From: Candidatus Portnoyibacteriota bacterium
GTDB taxonomy: Bacteria > Patescibacteriota > Minisyncoccia > Portnoybacterales > GWB1-42-6
Direction: 5' to 3'
Assembly (NCBI GenBank): GCA_016208745.1
Contig: JACQXN010000024.1
Span: 1-33,641 of the forward strand
DNA length: 33,641 bases
Shown: positions 1 to 9,194 of the stretch, piece after piece
Layout of the letters: each line of letters opens with the position of its first letter
How positions within the stretch are numbered: the first letter of the stretch is position 1
Notes under the pieces: model-generated
Database searches by the model: none
The model's input: the letters and a program-made list of their open reading frames with translations, nothing else
What the model was told of the DNA's origin: nothing
Program-made: the position numbers and the translations under genes

Positions 1-1
1 C

Positions 2-250
2 TCGGTGTTAAAAGGATTAAAATTAACCGTTCGGAGCTTAATCGGTTTTAGCCAGGCAATAGTGACAAGCGGAGGAGTGGATTTAAAAGAAATTAGTTCC
101 AAAGCCATGCAGTCAAAAATAATTAAAAATCTATTTTTTGCCGGAGAAATAATTGATTTAGATGGCCCAACGGGCGGCTATAATCTTCAAATTTGCTGGA
201 GCACCGGTTTTATCGCCGGAACGAATGCGGGCGGAAAGATGAATTATTAA
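2..250 (+). CDS. C-terminal fragment of HI0933/YhiN-like flavoprotein (NAD(P)/FAD-dependent oxidoreductase), truncated at the window edge
   Basis: Motifs AIVTSGGVDLKEI and LFFAGEIIDLDGPTGGYNLQICWSTGFIAG are typical of the HI0933-like C-terminus; the ORF enters from the window start. Confidence 0.85.
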   Translation, partial: SVLKGLKLTVRSLIGFSQAIVTSGGVDLKEISSKAMQSKIIKNLFFAGEIIDLDGPTGGYNLQICWSTGFIAGTNAGGKMNY

Positions 251-260
251 TATATTAAGT

Positions 261-1226
261 ATGTTTATTGATGATATAACAATTAAATTAAAAGCTGGCC
301 GAGGCGGCGACGGCAAGGTAGCGTTCAATAATGGAAAGATGGCTCTGGGCCCGACCGGCGCAAGCGGCGGCAACGGCGGGAGCATCTATCTTGAAGGAGT
401 GCTTGATTTTGGCGCGCTTATTCAGTTCCGCCATAAAAAAGAATTGGCGGCGGAAGACGGGAGAATAGGCAAAAACCAATTTAATGATGGGCGGGATGGC
501 GACGATTTGATTTTAAATGTGCCGATTGGCACTGTTGTACATAATCTTTCAGATGGAAAGGAATTTGAAATTATTTCTATCGGGCAGCGCCTGCTAGTCG
601 CCAAGGGCGGTCGAGGCGGAAAGGGCAATTTTAAATTTCGTTCCCCGATTAATACCAGTCCGATGGAATTTCAGGAAGGTTTGCCCGGGGAAAAATGCGA
701 AATAAGACTGGAACTTAAATTAATCGCAGACGTTGGTTTTATCGGATTGCCAAATGTCGGCAAATCGAGCCTGCTCAATAGATTGACTAACGCCAAAAGC
801 AAAGTTGCCAATTATTCTTTTACAACTCTTGATCCGAATCTTGGCGTTTATTACGAATTGATTTTAGCCGATATCCCGGGATTAATTGAAGGATCTTGGC
901 ATGGCAAGGGGCTTGGCATTAAATTTTTGCGCCATATTGAGCGCACAAAAACACTTTTTCATTTTATTTCCGCAGAATCGCCCGACCCGGCAAACGATTA
1001 TCAGATTATTAGAAATGAGCTAGGTTTATATAATAAAGAATTGTTAGACAAACCAGAGTATGTTTTTTTAAGCAAGGCAGACATGTTAGATAAAAACGAA
1101 ATCAATAAAAAGCTGGACAGATTAAAAACAATTAATAAAGAGGTGATTCCGATTTCCGTAATAGACGACGAAAGCATCGCGAGCGTGGAAAAAATATTAC
1201 GTAAAATTATTAAGTTAAAATATTAG
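261..1226 (+). CDS. obg: GTPase Obg/CgtA
   Basis: Gly-rich Obg N-domain (GRGGDGKVAF, GGNGGSIYL, KGGRGGKGN), G1 GLPNVGKSS, G3 DIPGLIEG, G4-like SKAD. Confidence 0.95.
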   Translation: MFIDDITIKLKAGRGGDGKVAFNNGKMALGPTGASGGNGGSIYLEGVLDFGALIQFRHKKELAAEDGRIGKNQFNDGRDGDDLILNVPIGTVVHNLSDGKEFEIISIGQRLLVAKGGRGGKGNFKFRSPINTSPMEFQEGLPGEKCEIRLELKLIADVGFIGLPNVGKSSLLNRLTNAKSKVANYSFTTLDPNLGVYYELILADIPGLIEGSWHGKGLGIKFLRHIERTKTLFHFISAESPDPANDYQIIRNELGLYNKELLDKPEYVFLSKADMLDKNEINKKLDRLKTINKEVIPISVIDDESIASVEKILRKIIKLKY

Positions 1227-1322
1227 TTTTGGGTTTTTTATGAAATAAGTTTTAATTCTCGTCTACCTGCAGAGCTAATCTTAGCTTTTCAGGCAGGCGT
1301 GCGAATAGGTAAATTAGAAAAA

Positions 1323-1928
1323 ATGAAAAAAATATTTGAAAGAATCTATTTAGATAAAGTTTGGTATAAAGGATCAGGATCTGGCTCTTTGCCTTCAAAT
1401 ACTAAAAAATACCGGAGTTTTCTACGGGACTACATAAAAAAGAACAATATTGAAAAAGTTATTGACATTGGATGCGGGGATTGGGGATTTTCAAGATTAA
1501 TGGACTGGTCGGGCATGCAATATCTTGGAATTGATGTTGTTGGTTTTATTATTGATGAAAACAAAAAGCGCTGGGAATCAGACAATGTAAAATTTAGATG
1601 CGCTGATGTTAGAAAAATTAAATTGCCCAAGGCAGATCTCATTATTATCAAAGACGTACTTCAGCATTGGACCAGTAAGGAAATACTACGTTTCGTTAAA
1701 AAAATAAAAAGATTTCCGCACATTTTGATAACAAATAGTTTCAAGGGAGCTTCTCAGGCCATGATTAATCAAGACATAAAAAATGGGGAGGCTCGGCCGC
1801 TTGATTTAAGCGCTCCTCCGTTTAACCTAAAAATTAAAGAGCTTTTAAAATACCGATCGTGGCGGCCGGCGAGAAAAATCTGGGAGACGAAAAAGATTGT
1901 AAGATTAGACATTATTCGACAAGCTTAA
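1323..1928 (+). CDS. class I SAM-dependent methyltransferase
   Basis: VIDIGCGDWGFSRLM (motif I), YLGIDVV, DLIIIKDVLQHW. ATG at 1323 preferred over the upstream GTG at 1299. Confidence 0.75.
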   Translation: MKKIFERIYLDKVWYKGSGSGSLPSNTKKYRSFLRDYIKKNNIEKVIDIGCGDWGFSRLMDWSGMQYLGIDVVGFIIDENKKRWESDNVKFRCADVRKIKLPKADLIIIKDVLQHWTSKEILRFVKKIKRFPHILITNSFKGASQAMINQDIKNGEARPLDLSAPPFNLKIKELLKYRSWRPARKIWETKKIVRLDIIRQA

Positions 1929-2024
1929 TTTTCTCAATTTGACACAAATCGCAATTAGCATTATTATTTAAGTAATTAGAGTCGCTCCAATTGCGGCAAA
2001 ATATAAGGGCGGCTTTTTATTTTT

Positions 2025-3830
2025 ATGGAGATTCGAAACATTGCTATTATTGCCCACGTTGATCACGGCAAAACGCGGCTGACTGATGCGCTTATGCAGC
2101 AGACAGGAGTAGCCGAGGAAGGCGTCAGCATGGATTCAAATCAGCTTGAGCAGGAGCGGGGAATTACGATTTATTCCAAAAATACCGCCGTGCTTTACAA
2201 AGGCACAAAAATAAATATCGTGGATACGCCGGGCCACGCTGATTTTGGTTCTGAAGTTGAGCGCGTTTTGCGCTCGGTTGATTCGGTTCTTTTGCTGGTT
2301 GACGCGCAGGAAGGCCCGATGCCCCAGACCAAATTTGTTTTGAAAAAATCTCTGGAGCTGGGACTGAAACCCATTGTCGTCATTAATAAAATTGACAAGC
2401 CGGCTGCCCGGCCCGAATGGACGCACGAAATGGTGCTTGAATTATTTATGGATCTTGGCGCTTCAAGCGAGCAGCTGGATTTTACAACTGTTTATGCGAT
2501 TGCCAAACAGGGAATTGCCAAAATGAATCTGGCGGATGAATCTAATAATTTAGTTCCTTTGTTGGACGTTATTTTAAAAGAAGTCCCTGTGGCGTCAAAT
2601 CAGGAAAAAATAAACAGGCCCTTAGCTGTTCAGCCGTTTAATCTTGCTTACGATAACTTTTTAGGGAGACTAGCTATTTGCCGGATTTATGAAGGCGAGA
2701 TTAAAACCGGCCAGAATGTTTTTATAAAAACTCCTGATAACCAAACTAAAAATGGCCGCGTAACAAAACTTTTTACTTTTCGTGGATTAAAACGCGAGGA
2801 AGTGGATCGGGCTTCTGCCGGCGACATTGTTATGATTGCCGGTTTGCCAGATATCTATATTGGTCAAACTATTTGTGTCAATGCCGACCAAAAAGCTTTG
2901 CCGGCGATTAATATTGATGAGCCGACAATTTCTTTAAATTTTTTGGTTAATAATTCGCCGTTTGCAGGCAAAGAAGGAAAATTCGTAACCAGCCGTCAGA
3001 TAAGGGAGAGGCTCCAAAGAGAGCTGGAAGTTAATGTCGGTTTGAAAATAGATTTTTCTTCGGGCGATTATTTTAAGGTTTATGGCCGCGGCGAGCTGCA
3101 TATTGCGATTCTTTTGGAAAATATGAGACGCGAAGGATACGAACTTCAAGTTTCTCAGCCGCGCGTTATCATAAAGGAAGTCCCTTCGACAAGCTCAGGA
3201 CAAGCTGGACAGAAGCTTGAGCCATTTGAGGAGGCGACGGTTGATGTTTCAGATAATTTGGCCGGCGCTGTTATTTCTAAGCTTTCCAGGCGGCGCGGCG
3301 TTATTTTAAAAATGGGGCCGGAACACGGACACACAAGAATTATTTTTGAAATTCCAACGCGAGGCCTGCTTGGTTATCGGGGCGAGTTTGTGATTGACAC
3401 GCGGGGGGAGGGAATTCTTTGCAGCCGCGTTATTGGTTTCAAGCCCTATGTCGGTGAAGTTGAAAGGCATAATTTGGGTTCTATGGCATCAATGGTGACC
3501 GGAAAAGCCTTGGGCTATTCGTTATATAATCTTCAGGAAAGAGGCGCGCTTTATATTGGTGCGAGCACCGAAGTTTATGAGGGCATGGTAATTGGTAATG
3601 TCTCCAAGGGAGATGATATTGATGTGAATCCGACTAAGGGTAAGCAATTAACCAATATGCGTTCAAAGAGTTCCGATGAGGCGATTATGCTGACGCCGCC
3701 GCTGGAGTTGACCTTGGAAAGAGGGCTTGAGATAATGCAGGATGACGAATATCTGGAAGTGACGCCAAAAAGCATCCGTCTGCGAAAGCAATTTTTAACC
3801 AAGCTTGACCGGACAAGAGCGAAGAGATAA
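2025..3830 (+). CDS. typA: translational GTPase TypA/BipA
   Basis: NIAIIAHVDHGKTRLTDALMQQTG, DTPGHADFGSEVERVL, NKIDKPAARP; C-terminal GTRGLLGYRGEF-like motif; full length. Confidence 0.96.
   Translation: MEIRNIAIIAHVDHGKTRLTDALMQQTGVAEEGVSMDSNQLEQERGITIYSKNTAVLYKGTKINIVDTPGHADFGSEVERVLRSVDSVLLLVDAQEGPMPQTKFVLKKSLELGLKPIVVINKIDKPAARPEWTHEMVLELFMDLGASSEQLDFTTVYAIAKQGIAKMNLADESNNLVPLLDVILKEVPVASNQEKINRPLAVQPFNLAYDNFLGRLAICRIYEGEIKTGQNVFIKTPDNQTKNGRVTKLFTFRGLKREEVDRASAGDIVMIAGLPDIYIGQTICVNADQKALPAINIDEPTISLNFLVNNSPFAGKEGKFVTSRQIRERLQRELEVNVGLKIDFSSGDYFKVYGRGELHIAILLENMRREGYELQVSQPRVIIKEVPSTSSGQAGQKLEPFEEATVDVSDNLAGAVISKLSRRRGVILKMGPEHGHTRIIFEIPTRGLLGYRGEFVIDTRGEGILCSRVIGFKPYVGEVERHNLGSMASMVTGKALGYSLYNLQERGALYIGASTEVYEGMVIGNVSKGDDIDVNPTKGKQLTNMRSKSSDEAIMLTPPLELTLERGLEIMQDDEYLEVTPKSIRLRKQFLTKLDRTRAKR
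3182..3212 (+). repeat. short dispersed-type repeat (CCTTCGACAAGCTCAGGACAAGC) in frame inside typA
   Basis: Encodes PSTSSGQAGQ between conserved BipA blocks RVIIKEV and KLEPFEEATVDV. The related CCTGAGC...GTCGAAGG motif recurs at 32563-32650. Confidence 0.6.
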
Positions 3831-3868
3831 TCTATTCGGATCACGAAAACCAGTTAAAAAATCCCTTT

Positions 3869-3897
3869 TGTCATCCCGTTGAAAAACGGGATCCAGA
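3869..3897. repeat. REP-like palindrome, TCATCCCG...CGGGATCCAG family
   Basis: tcatcccgttgaaaaacgggatccag; the same motif recurs at 27024-27118 and a related one at 16247-16276. Confidence 0.55.
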
Positions 3898-3981
3898 CGT
3901 CCCCTATGCGAAATTGACAGAATAATCCAAACAAGTTATTCTATTTCCAGTTCTTAAAAAATAAAAAGGAGGATTAACAGA

Positions 3982-4260
3982 ATGTCTGTTGAGTTAAGAA
4001 TCACAAAACACGCAATAACTGGCGTAAATATCGTTGAAGTTTTGGTTGATGGTAATGTGGCCGGCATCATTTATCCGAACGGACAAAAAGCCATAAAAAT
4101 TATAAGTGCTCATATTAAAGATACGGAGGTAGAAGACAAATTTTTTGGAACACTGATCGAAGATAAAGGTGAGAAGGAATGGCCGCCAATTCCAGCCGTC
4201 CGGATTAGCTTTGAGCCCAGCCCGTATACGATTATAGGGCGGAAGATTATAAAACTCTAA
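3982..4260 (+). CDS. small hypothetical protein (92 aa)
   Basis: ORF with strong SD (aaaggagg) upstream; no family recognised. Confidence 0.65.
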   Translation: MSVELRITKHAITGVNIVEVLVDGNVAGIIYPNGQKAIKIISAHIKDTEVEDKFFGTLIEDKGEKEWPPIPAVRISFEPSPYTIIGRKIIKL

Positions 4261-4299
4261 AAAAGAGTCTTTATCAAAAACAAAAGGGGAGGAGGTCGT

Positions 4300-5217
4300 A
4301 TGACGATAGCATTGGATATAGCGACTATCATGTATGCTCTTGCTCAACTCGATGATGAGTTGGGAGCGGTTACCTGGAATTCTAGTAATCCACAGCAAGA
4401 AGAATTTTTCAAATGGCTTTCGCAATATCGCGATTGCCTAAAAGACATCAAGGGACTGGAGGCATTAGCTTCTCATTTTTATAAGAAGCTTAACGAATTT
4501 TTGTCAGAACGCAAATTCAACCCTTCGGTCAAGCCATTTGATCCAACCTTGGGCATAGGAGTCGTGTCTGTTTTGGATAAACTGGTTAAATGGTTAAACG
4601 GACCAGGCCTGATTGTTGAGATTCCCACTGTTCTTGGAAAAAAGCCGGGCTTTGAATTGCCGCCAAGCGGCGTGAAGATTTACAAAGTTGATGCCTATTC
4701 CGATATGCATCTTCTTGAGTTGCTGACGAAGTCAGAGGATACCTTATGGATTTTTGCGCATGATACAACCAGTTCGTCCGAAGATGGTTTTATAAGATCT
4801 GATCTCGATTTGGCAAGGTTGTCAATGGTTGTGATGGATTCTCCTCGTCGGAATTTGACGCGTCAATTTGCCGGCGCCAAAGTGCCAATGATTGACTTTG
4901 ATGTTGAGGCGGACTTGAGTTGGATAATTGGTGCGGATACGGTAGCTAAGAAGGAAGCTGGTATGGCAGATGAGTACTGGTTTATATCTCAAGCCAAGCA
5001 ACAGTTCAAGATGAGAATGGACGAGAAGGGTGCGCGTGTGAAGGTTGCCACTGCGCTTGTGGGCCTGAGGAGTTTTAGTAGGGACCCCAAACCATTCGTC
5101 GTTGACCGGCCGTTCTATGGCTGGTGGACGCAAAAGGGAATCCCGCTTCCAATGGCCGCTTTTTATGCTGATTGGGATGCGATGAAAAAGCCGGCAGGGA
5201 GCTTGGAAGATCTATAA
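4300..5217 (+). CDS. divergent serpin-like protein (tentative)
   Basis: ORF with ggggaggagg SD. C-terminal half reads like the serpin hinge/breach: KMRMDEKGARVKVATALVGLRSFSRDPKPFVVDRPFYGWW vs serpin-type EVNEEGTEAAAATAVV...F.ADRPFLF. Upstream VPMIDFDVEADL resembles LPKF.IE...DL. Confidence 0.5.
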   Translation: MTIALDIATIMYALAQLDDELGAVTWNSSNPQQEEFFKWLSQYRDCLKDIKGLEALASHFYKKLNEFLSERKFNPSVKPFDPTLGIGVVSVLDKLVKWLNGPGLIVEIPTVLGKKPGFELPPSGVKIYKVDAYSDMHLLELLTKSEDTLWIFAHDTTSSSEDGFIRSDLDLARLSMVVMDSPRRNLTRQFAGAKVPMIDFDVEADLSWIIGADTVAKKEAGMADEYWFISQAKQQFKMRMDEKGARVKVATALVGLRSFSRDPKPFVVDRPFYGWWTQKGIPLPMAAFYADWDAMKKPAGSLEDL

Positions 5218-5229
5218 TTATTGTACTTT

Positions 5230-5262
5230 TAAGCCGCGTGGCGAAGCTACGCGGTTTTTATA
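5230..5262 (+). terminator. Rho-independent terminator
   Basis: aagCCGCGTgGCgaaGCtACGCGGttttta. Confidence 0.75.
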
Positions 5263-5265
5263 TTT

Positions 5266-5413
5266 TACTTTGAATTACGAAACGCCGCCCTGCCTCTCCC
5301 CCTCAGTTGAGGGGGAGATTAAGAGGGGGTGGTGTTAAAGATAAAATCAGCACCCCTCCCTTCCCTCCCCTCATCTGAGGGGAGGAGGAAAATTAGTTTC
5401 GTAATTCAAAGTA
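5266..5413. mobile_element. MITE-like element with perfect 18-bp terminal inverted repeats
   Basis: TACTTTGAATTACGAAAC (5266-5283) and its exact reverse complement GTTTCGTAATTCAAAGTA (5396-5413) flank nested CCTCCCC...GGGGAGG hairpins. Confidence 0.75.
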
Positions 5414-5439
5414 TTTTAACCAGAATTTCAACTGTGCTA

Positions 5440-5469
5440 TTGACAAATTATTGCTTATTGTGTTATACT
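5440..5469 (+). promoter_or_regulatory. sigma70-type promoter for the RlpA-like gene
   Basis: TTGACA (5440-5445), 18-nt spacer, TATACT (5464-5469). Confidence 0.7.
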
Positions 5470-5516
5470 TTTATATTCTTTAAAAACCAAATAAAACCTT
5501 AAGAAAGGAAATAAAA

Positions 5517-6149
5517 ATGAAAGGAAAGATATTCTGGTCGGTTATTTTTGTATTTTCGGTTCTTTTTCTTCTCTACGAGGAGAGAGGAAAGAGCGGGCCT
5601 GCGGTTTCTCCGCAGATAACTCAGGCTACCGACGAGGAGGATGCTCCAGTAGAAAAGCCACCGCCGAAAAAGAAATTTTTTCCGAGGCTTGAAGGGAAAG
5701 TTTTAAAAAGATTTATCTATCAAGTTCGCGAGGAGGACTGTATATATTCCATCGCTCGGAAATATAAAGTCCGGCCGGATCACATTGTGATATGGAATAA
5801 TTTAGAATCCGACATCATTCAACCCGGCCAGAAATTGGTTATTAAAAAAATCAAATGGCCAACACAGAGAGGCGTGGCCAGTTGGTATGGTCCGGGTTTC
5901 CATGGCAAAGCCATGGCCAACAACAAGATTTATAATCAAAATAAAATCTTGGTGGCGCACAGAGATTTGCCGCTTGGCACCTGGGTTGAGGTGAAAAACG
6001 CCCTTACTGGCAATTATATCTGGGCCCCTGTTTTGGACCGCGGGCCTTATGTGGAAGGCCGGATCGTTGATCTCTCAAAAGGCGCGGCTAAACTTCTTGG
6101 CGTGATTGAGCCGGGATTAGTTCCGGTTGAGATCAGGCCGCTATCATAA
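5517..6149 (+). CDS. LysM domain plus RlpA-like double-psi beta-barrel protein
   Basis: N-terminal signal/TM segment, LysM (YQVREEDCIYSIARKYKVRPDHIVIWNNL...IQPGQKLVI), RlpA/3D-type GVASWYGPGFHGKAMANN...DRGPYVEGRIVDLSKGAAKLLG. Confidence 0.88.
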   Translation: MKGKIFWSVIFVFSVLFLLYEERGKSGPAVSPQITQATDEEDAPVEKPPPKKKFFPRLEGKVLKRFIYQVREEDCIYSIARKYKVRPDHIVIWNNLESDIIQPGQKLVIKKIKWPTQRGVASWYGPGFHGKAMANNKIYNQNKILVAHRDLPLGTWVEVKNALTGNYIWAPVLDRGPYVEGRIVDLSKGAAKLLGVIEPGLVPVEIRPLS

Positions 6150-6159
6150 TTTAAAAAAT

Positions 6160-6198
6160 AACCCCTCTGCTGCAATAATAGCGGCAGAGGTTTTTAAT
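6160..6198 (+). terminator. Rho-independent terminator
   Basis: CCTCTGCtgcaataataGCGGCAGAGGtttttaattt. Confidence 0.65.
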
Positions 6199-6234
6199 TT
6201 GCGGCAGTTATTTATATTTGCTATAATTATTTTC

Positions 6235-6948
6235 ATGGAAAAGCTCCCAAAACATATCGCGATAATTCCTGATGGCAATCGGCGTTGGGCAAAAAAGAAA
6301 GGATTTTTGCCTTGGGTTGGCCATCGCTTTGGCGTAAAATCGCTTGAGCAGATACTCAAAGCGGCTGACGATTTAAATATTTCCTGCCTAACTATTTGGG
6401 GTGGCTCTTATGATAATTTAACCAAACGGCCGGAAAAAGAAACTAAATTTTTAAAAGAGATTTATCGTCTTCATTTTAAGCGACTTTTAAAAAATAAGAA
6501 TATTTATAAAAAGAAAGTTAGGGTTGATGTTTTCGGCCGATGGCAAGAGGTCTTGTCTGAAAGAGTCAAAAAACCTATAATAGAAGCAATTGAGAAAACA
6601 AAATCTCACGACCAGCATTTTTTGAATTTTTTAATCGGATATAATGGGACAGACGAGATGATGGATAGTATAAAAAAAATTGCCAAAAGCGCGCGAAAAG
6701 AAGCTAATTTAGAAATAACGCCGGAATTAGTCAAGGCCAATTTATGGACAAAGAATTTGCCGCCGGTTGATTTGGTTATTCGCACCGGCGTTGAGGGCGA
6801 TCCCCACAACTCAAATGGTTTTATGATGTGGGATACATCTGATTCTCAATTTTATTTTACTGAAACCTTATGGCCTGATTTCTCTCAAGAAGAATTTCAA
6901 GAGGCGATTGAGAGTTATGCAAAAAGAGAGCGGAGGTTGGGAGCATAG
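6235..6948 (+). CDS. uppS: isoprenyl (undecaprenyl) diphosphate synthase
   Basis: HIAIIPDGNRRWAKKKG, LTIWGGSYDNLTKRPEKE, DLVIRTG, C-terminal WPDFS. ATG at 6235 preferred over GTG at 6127, which overlaps the terminator. Confidence 0.92.
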   Translation: MEKLPKHIAIIPDGNRRWAKKKGFLPWVGHRFGVKSLEQILKAADDLNISCLTIWGGSYDNLTKRPEKETKFLKEIYRLHFKRLLKNKNIYKKKVRVDVFGRWQEVLSERVKKPIIEAIEKTKSHDQHFLNFLIGYNGTDEMMDSIKKIAKSARKEANLEITPELVKANLWTKNLPPVDLVIRTGVEGDPHNSNGFMMWDTSDSQFYFTETLWPDFSQEEFQEAIESYAKRERRLGA

Positions 6949-7010
6949 AAAATTTCTAATTTCTAATTGATCTAATTAACCTAATCAAGCCCAGGTCCTA
7001 ATTTGTAAAT

Positions 7011-7089
7011 TCCAAAATCCTCCCCAGCCCTCCTTTAAAAAGGAGGGGGGGTTCTCCCTTTATAAAGGGAGACTAGGAGGAATTTGGAC
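7011..7089. repeat. double-hairpin palindromic element
   Basis: TCCAAAATCCTCC...GGAGGAATTTGGA outer arms; inner CCCTCCTTTaaAAAGGAGGG and CTCCCTTTataAAGGGAG. Confidence 0.7.
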
Positions 7090-7136
7090 ATTAAATTAAA
7101 ATCGGGTCTTTATTAGAATAATTAATTTTAAAAATT

Positions 7137-7286
7137 ATGCCCGAAGAGACAGGTGAGCAAAAATGCGAATGCGGTATGCCTCTAAATAACGACACAAGAT
7201 GTAGCTGTAATCCTGCTTTGTGTATTCACTGCTGTTCTTGCGATTCTGATTGCCAATGCGGTTGTCAGAAAAAGAGCAAGGAATAA
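7137..7286 (+). CDS. 49-aa metallothionein-like Cys-rich protein
   Basis: Own translation: MPEETGEQKCECGMPLNNDTRCSCNPALCIHCCSCDSDCQCGCQKKSKE*, 11 Cys in 49 aa, multiple CxC motifs. Below the ORF-track length cutoff. Confidence 0.65.
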   Translation: MPEETGEQKCECGMPLNNDTRCSCNPALCIHCCSCDSDCQCGCQKKSKE

Positions 7287-7296
7287 GACGATCGTT

Positions 7297-7365
7297 GCCC
7301 CCTTTTTAAAGGGGGATTTGAATCTTCCTAAAATCCACCCTAACCCTTCTTTAAAAAGAAGGGGA
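7297..7365. repeat. double-hairpin palindromic element, same family as 7011-7089
   Basis: gcccCCTTTTTAAAGGgggattt and aaatccaccctaacCCTTCTTTaaAAAGAAGG. Confidence 0.65.
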
Positions 7366-7372
7366 TACTTCT

Positions 7373-8053
7373 ATGACAAACAGAGAATTAGTTGAAAGTT
7401 TGATTCGAGGCGGGTATCTTAAGTCGCCCCAGATTATTAAGGCTTTCAAAAAAATAGACCGGGCGGATTTTGTGCCAGAAGATTCAAGGCACGAGGCTTA
7501 TATCAACGCGCCTTTGCCGATTGGCCAAGGCCAGACAATTTCCCAGCCCTTAACCGTTGCTTTTATGATGGAGCTTTTGGAGCCAGAAGCAGGAAATATA
7601 ATTTTGGATATTGGTTCTGGCTCTGGCTGGCAGACAGCGATTTTAGCCGAAATTGTTGGCAAAAAAGGAAAAGTCTTTGGGATTGAGAGAATTCCAAAAT
7701 TAACGGAAATTGGAAAAAATAATATAGAGAGATATAAATTTATTAGTTCTGGCCGGGTAGAAATTTTTGAAGGTGATGGAACGCTCGGCTTGCCGGACAA
7801 AGCGCCTTTTGATAGAATTATTGCGGCGGCTTCAGGCGAGAAAATTATTGAAGCCTGGAAAAAGCAATTAAAAATCAACGGGAGAGTTGTGGCGCCGATT
7901 GAAAATAGCATCTTTCTTTTGGTTAAAAAAGCGGAGAATGAGTTTGAAGAAAAGGAATATCCGGGCTTTGCTTTTGTTCCATTGATTTCTGACAAAGATA
8001 AAGAAATTCCTGAATGGCGGAAGCATTTTATGAAACCCAATGAATCCCGTTAG
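7373..8053 (+). CDS. pcm: protein-L-isoaspartate O-methyltransferase
   Basis: RADFVPEDSRHEAYINAPLPIGQGQTISQPLTVAFMMELLEP, ILDIGSGSGWQTAILA, VFGIERI. Confidence 0.93.
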   Translation: MTNRELVESLIRGGYLKSPQIIKAFKKIDRADFVPEDSRHEAYINAPLPIGQGQTISQPLTVAFMMELLEPEAGNIILDIGSGSGWQTAILAEIVGKKGKVFGIERIPKLTEIGKNNIERYKFISSGRVEIFEGDGTLGLPDKAPFDRIIAAASGEKIIEAWKKQLKINGRVVAPIENSIFLLVKKAENEFEEKEYPGFAFVPLISDKDKEIPEWRKHFMKPNESR

Positions 8054-8162
8054 AAATCGCGGACGCCCAATCTCAATATAAAGCACATGAAAGGTCAAAA
8101 GATTATCAACAGCACAACAGAGCGCAGAATATTTCTTAATTCCGCGCCATATTTCTAGCGGG

Positions 8163-9188
8163 ATGAAAACATTTAAAATTATTATTTTTATCGTTATTTT
8201 TTTTGTTCTAATTTCCGCCGCTATTGCCGGCTTTATTTTTTATGGATTATTTGAGTTTTATATGCCCGTTGCGGCGGGCGAGGGAGAGGCAAAAATGATT
8301 GAGGCTCAAAAAGGGCAGGGTGTTAAAGAAATCGCGGCCGAGCTTGAAGAACAAAAATTAATCAGAAGCGCCTTTTGGTTTGAAACATATGTTTGGCTTT
8401 CGGGAAAACAAAATAAGCTTCAGGCAGGCAAATATTCTATCAGCTCATCTATGAACATGGCGCAGATTATAGATTTAATATCCGGCGGCAAAGTTGCAGA
8501 GAATGATATCTGGGTGACGATTCCTGAGGGTTTTACTTTAAAGCAAATAAAAACGCGGCTAAGCGAGAGCGGCTTAAGCGTGGCTCAGGATATTGACAAT
8601 AAGAATGCCGTTGATTTAAAATCCCAGTATCAATTTTTAGCTGACGCGCCTTCTGGGGCTAATCTGGAAGGCTTTCTTTTCCCCGATACTTATAAATTTG
8701 ATAAGGACTCAAGCCAGAATGAAATTATTTTAAAGATGCTTGATAATTTTGATAGAAAGCTGACCGATAAAATGCGGGTTGATATTGCCTCGCAAGAAAA
8801 AAGCGTTTTTGAGATTATAATAATGGCTAGCATTTTAGAAAAAGAAGTCAGAGGCGAGGATAGAAAAATAGCTTCGGGAATTTTTTGGAAAAGAATCAGC
8901 GATAATTATTCGCTTGAATCTGACGCGACATTAAGCTATATTTTTGATGATAAGATTGATCGTCATACAATAGAGCAAACAAAAGTTGATTCGCCATATA
9001 ATACCTATAAATACAAGGGTTTGCCAGCCGGGCCGATTAATAATCCCGGCATTGAAGCGATTGAAGCGGCAATTTATCCGCAGGAATCTGATTATTATTT
9101 CTTTTTGACCAAATCAGATACAGGCGAGGCGGTGTTTAGCAAGACTTTACAGGAACATAATCAGAATAAGGTGAAGTATCTAAAATAA
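8163..9188 (+). CDS. mltG: endolytic transglycosylase MltG (YceG-like)
   Basis: N-terminal TM, IPEGFTLKQI, EGFLFPDTYKF, IIMASILEKEVRG, SPYNTYKYKGLPAGPINNPG. Confidence 0.93.
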   Translation: MKTFKIIIFIVIFFVLISAAIAGFIFYGLFEFYMPVAAGEGEAKMIEAQKGQGVKEIAAELEEQKLIRSAFWFETYVWLSGKQNKLQAGKYSISSSMNMAQIIDLISGGKVAENDIWVTIPEGFTLKQIKTRLSESGLSVAQDIDNKNAVDLKSQYQFLADAPSGANLEGFLFPDTYKFDKDSSQNEIILKMLDNFDRKLTDKMRVDIASQEKSVFEIIIMASILEKEVRGEDRKIASGIFWKRISDNYSLESDATLSYIFDDKIDRHTIEQTKVDSPYNTYKYKGLPAGPINNPGIEAIEAAIYPQESDYYFFLTKSDTGEAVFSKTLQEHNQNKVKYLK

Positions 9189-9194
9189 TTTTTT

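Noticed and set aside
7498-8040. 180-aa minus-strand ORF opposite pcm
   Set aside because: Fully overlaps a confident pcm gene; Pro/Ser-rich mirror composition is typical of antisense frames.
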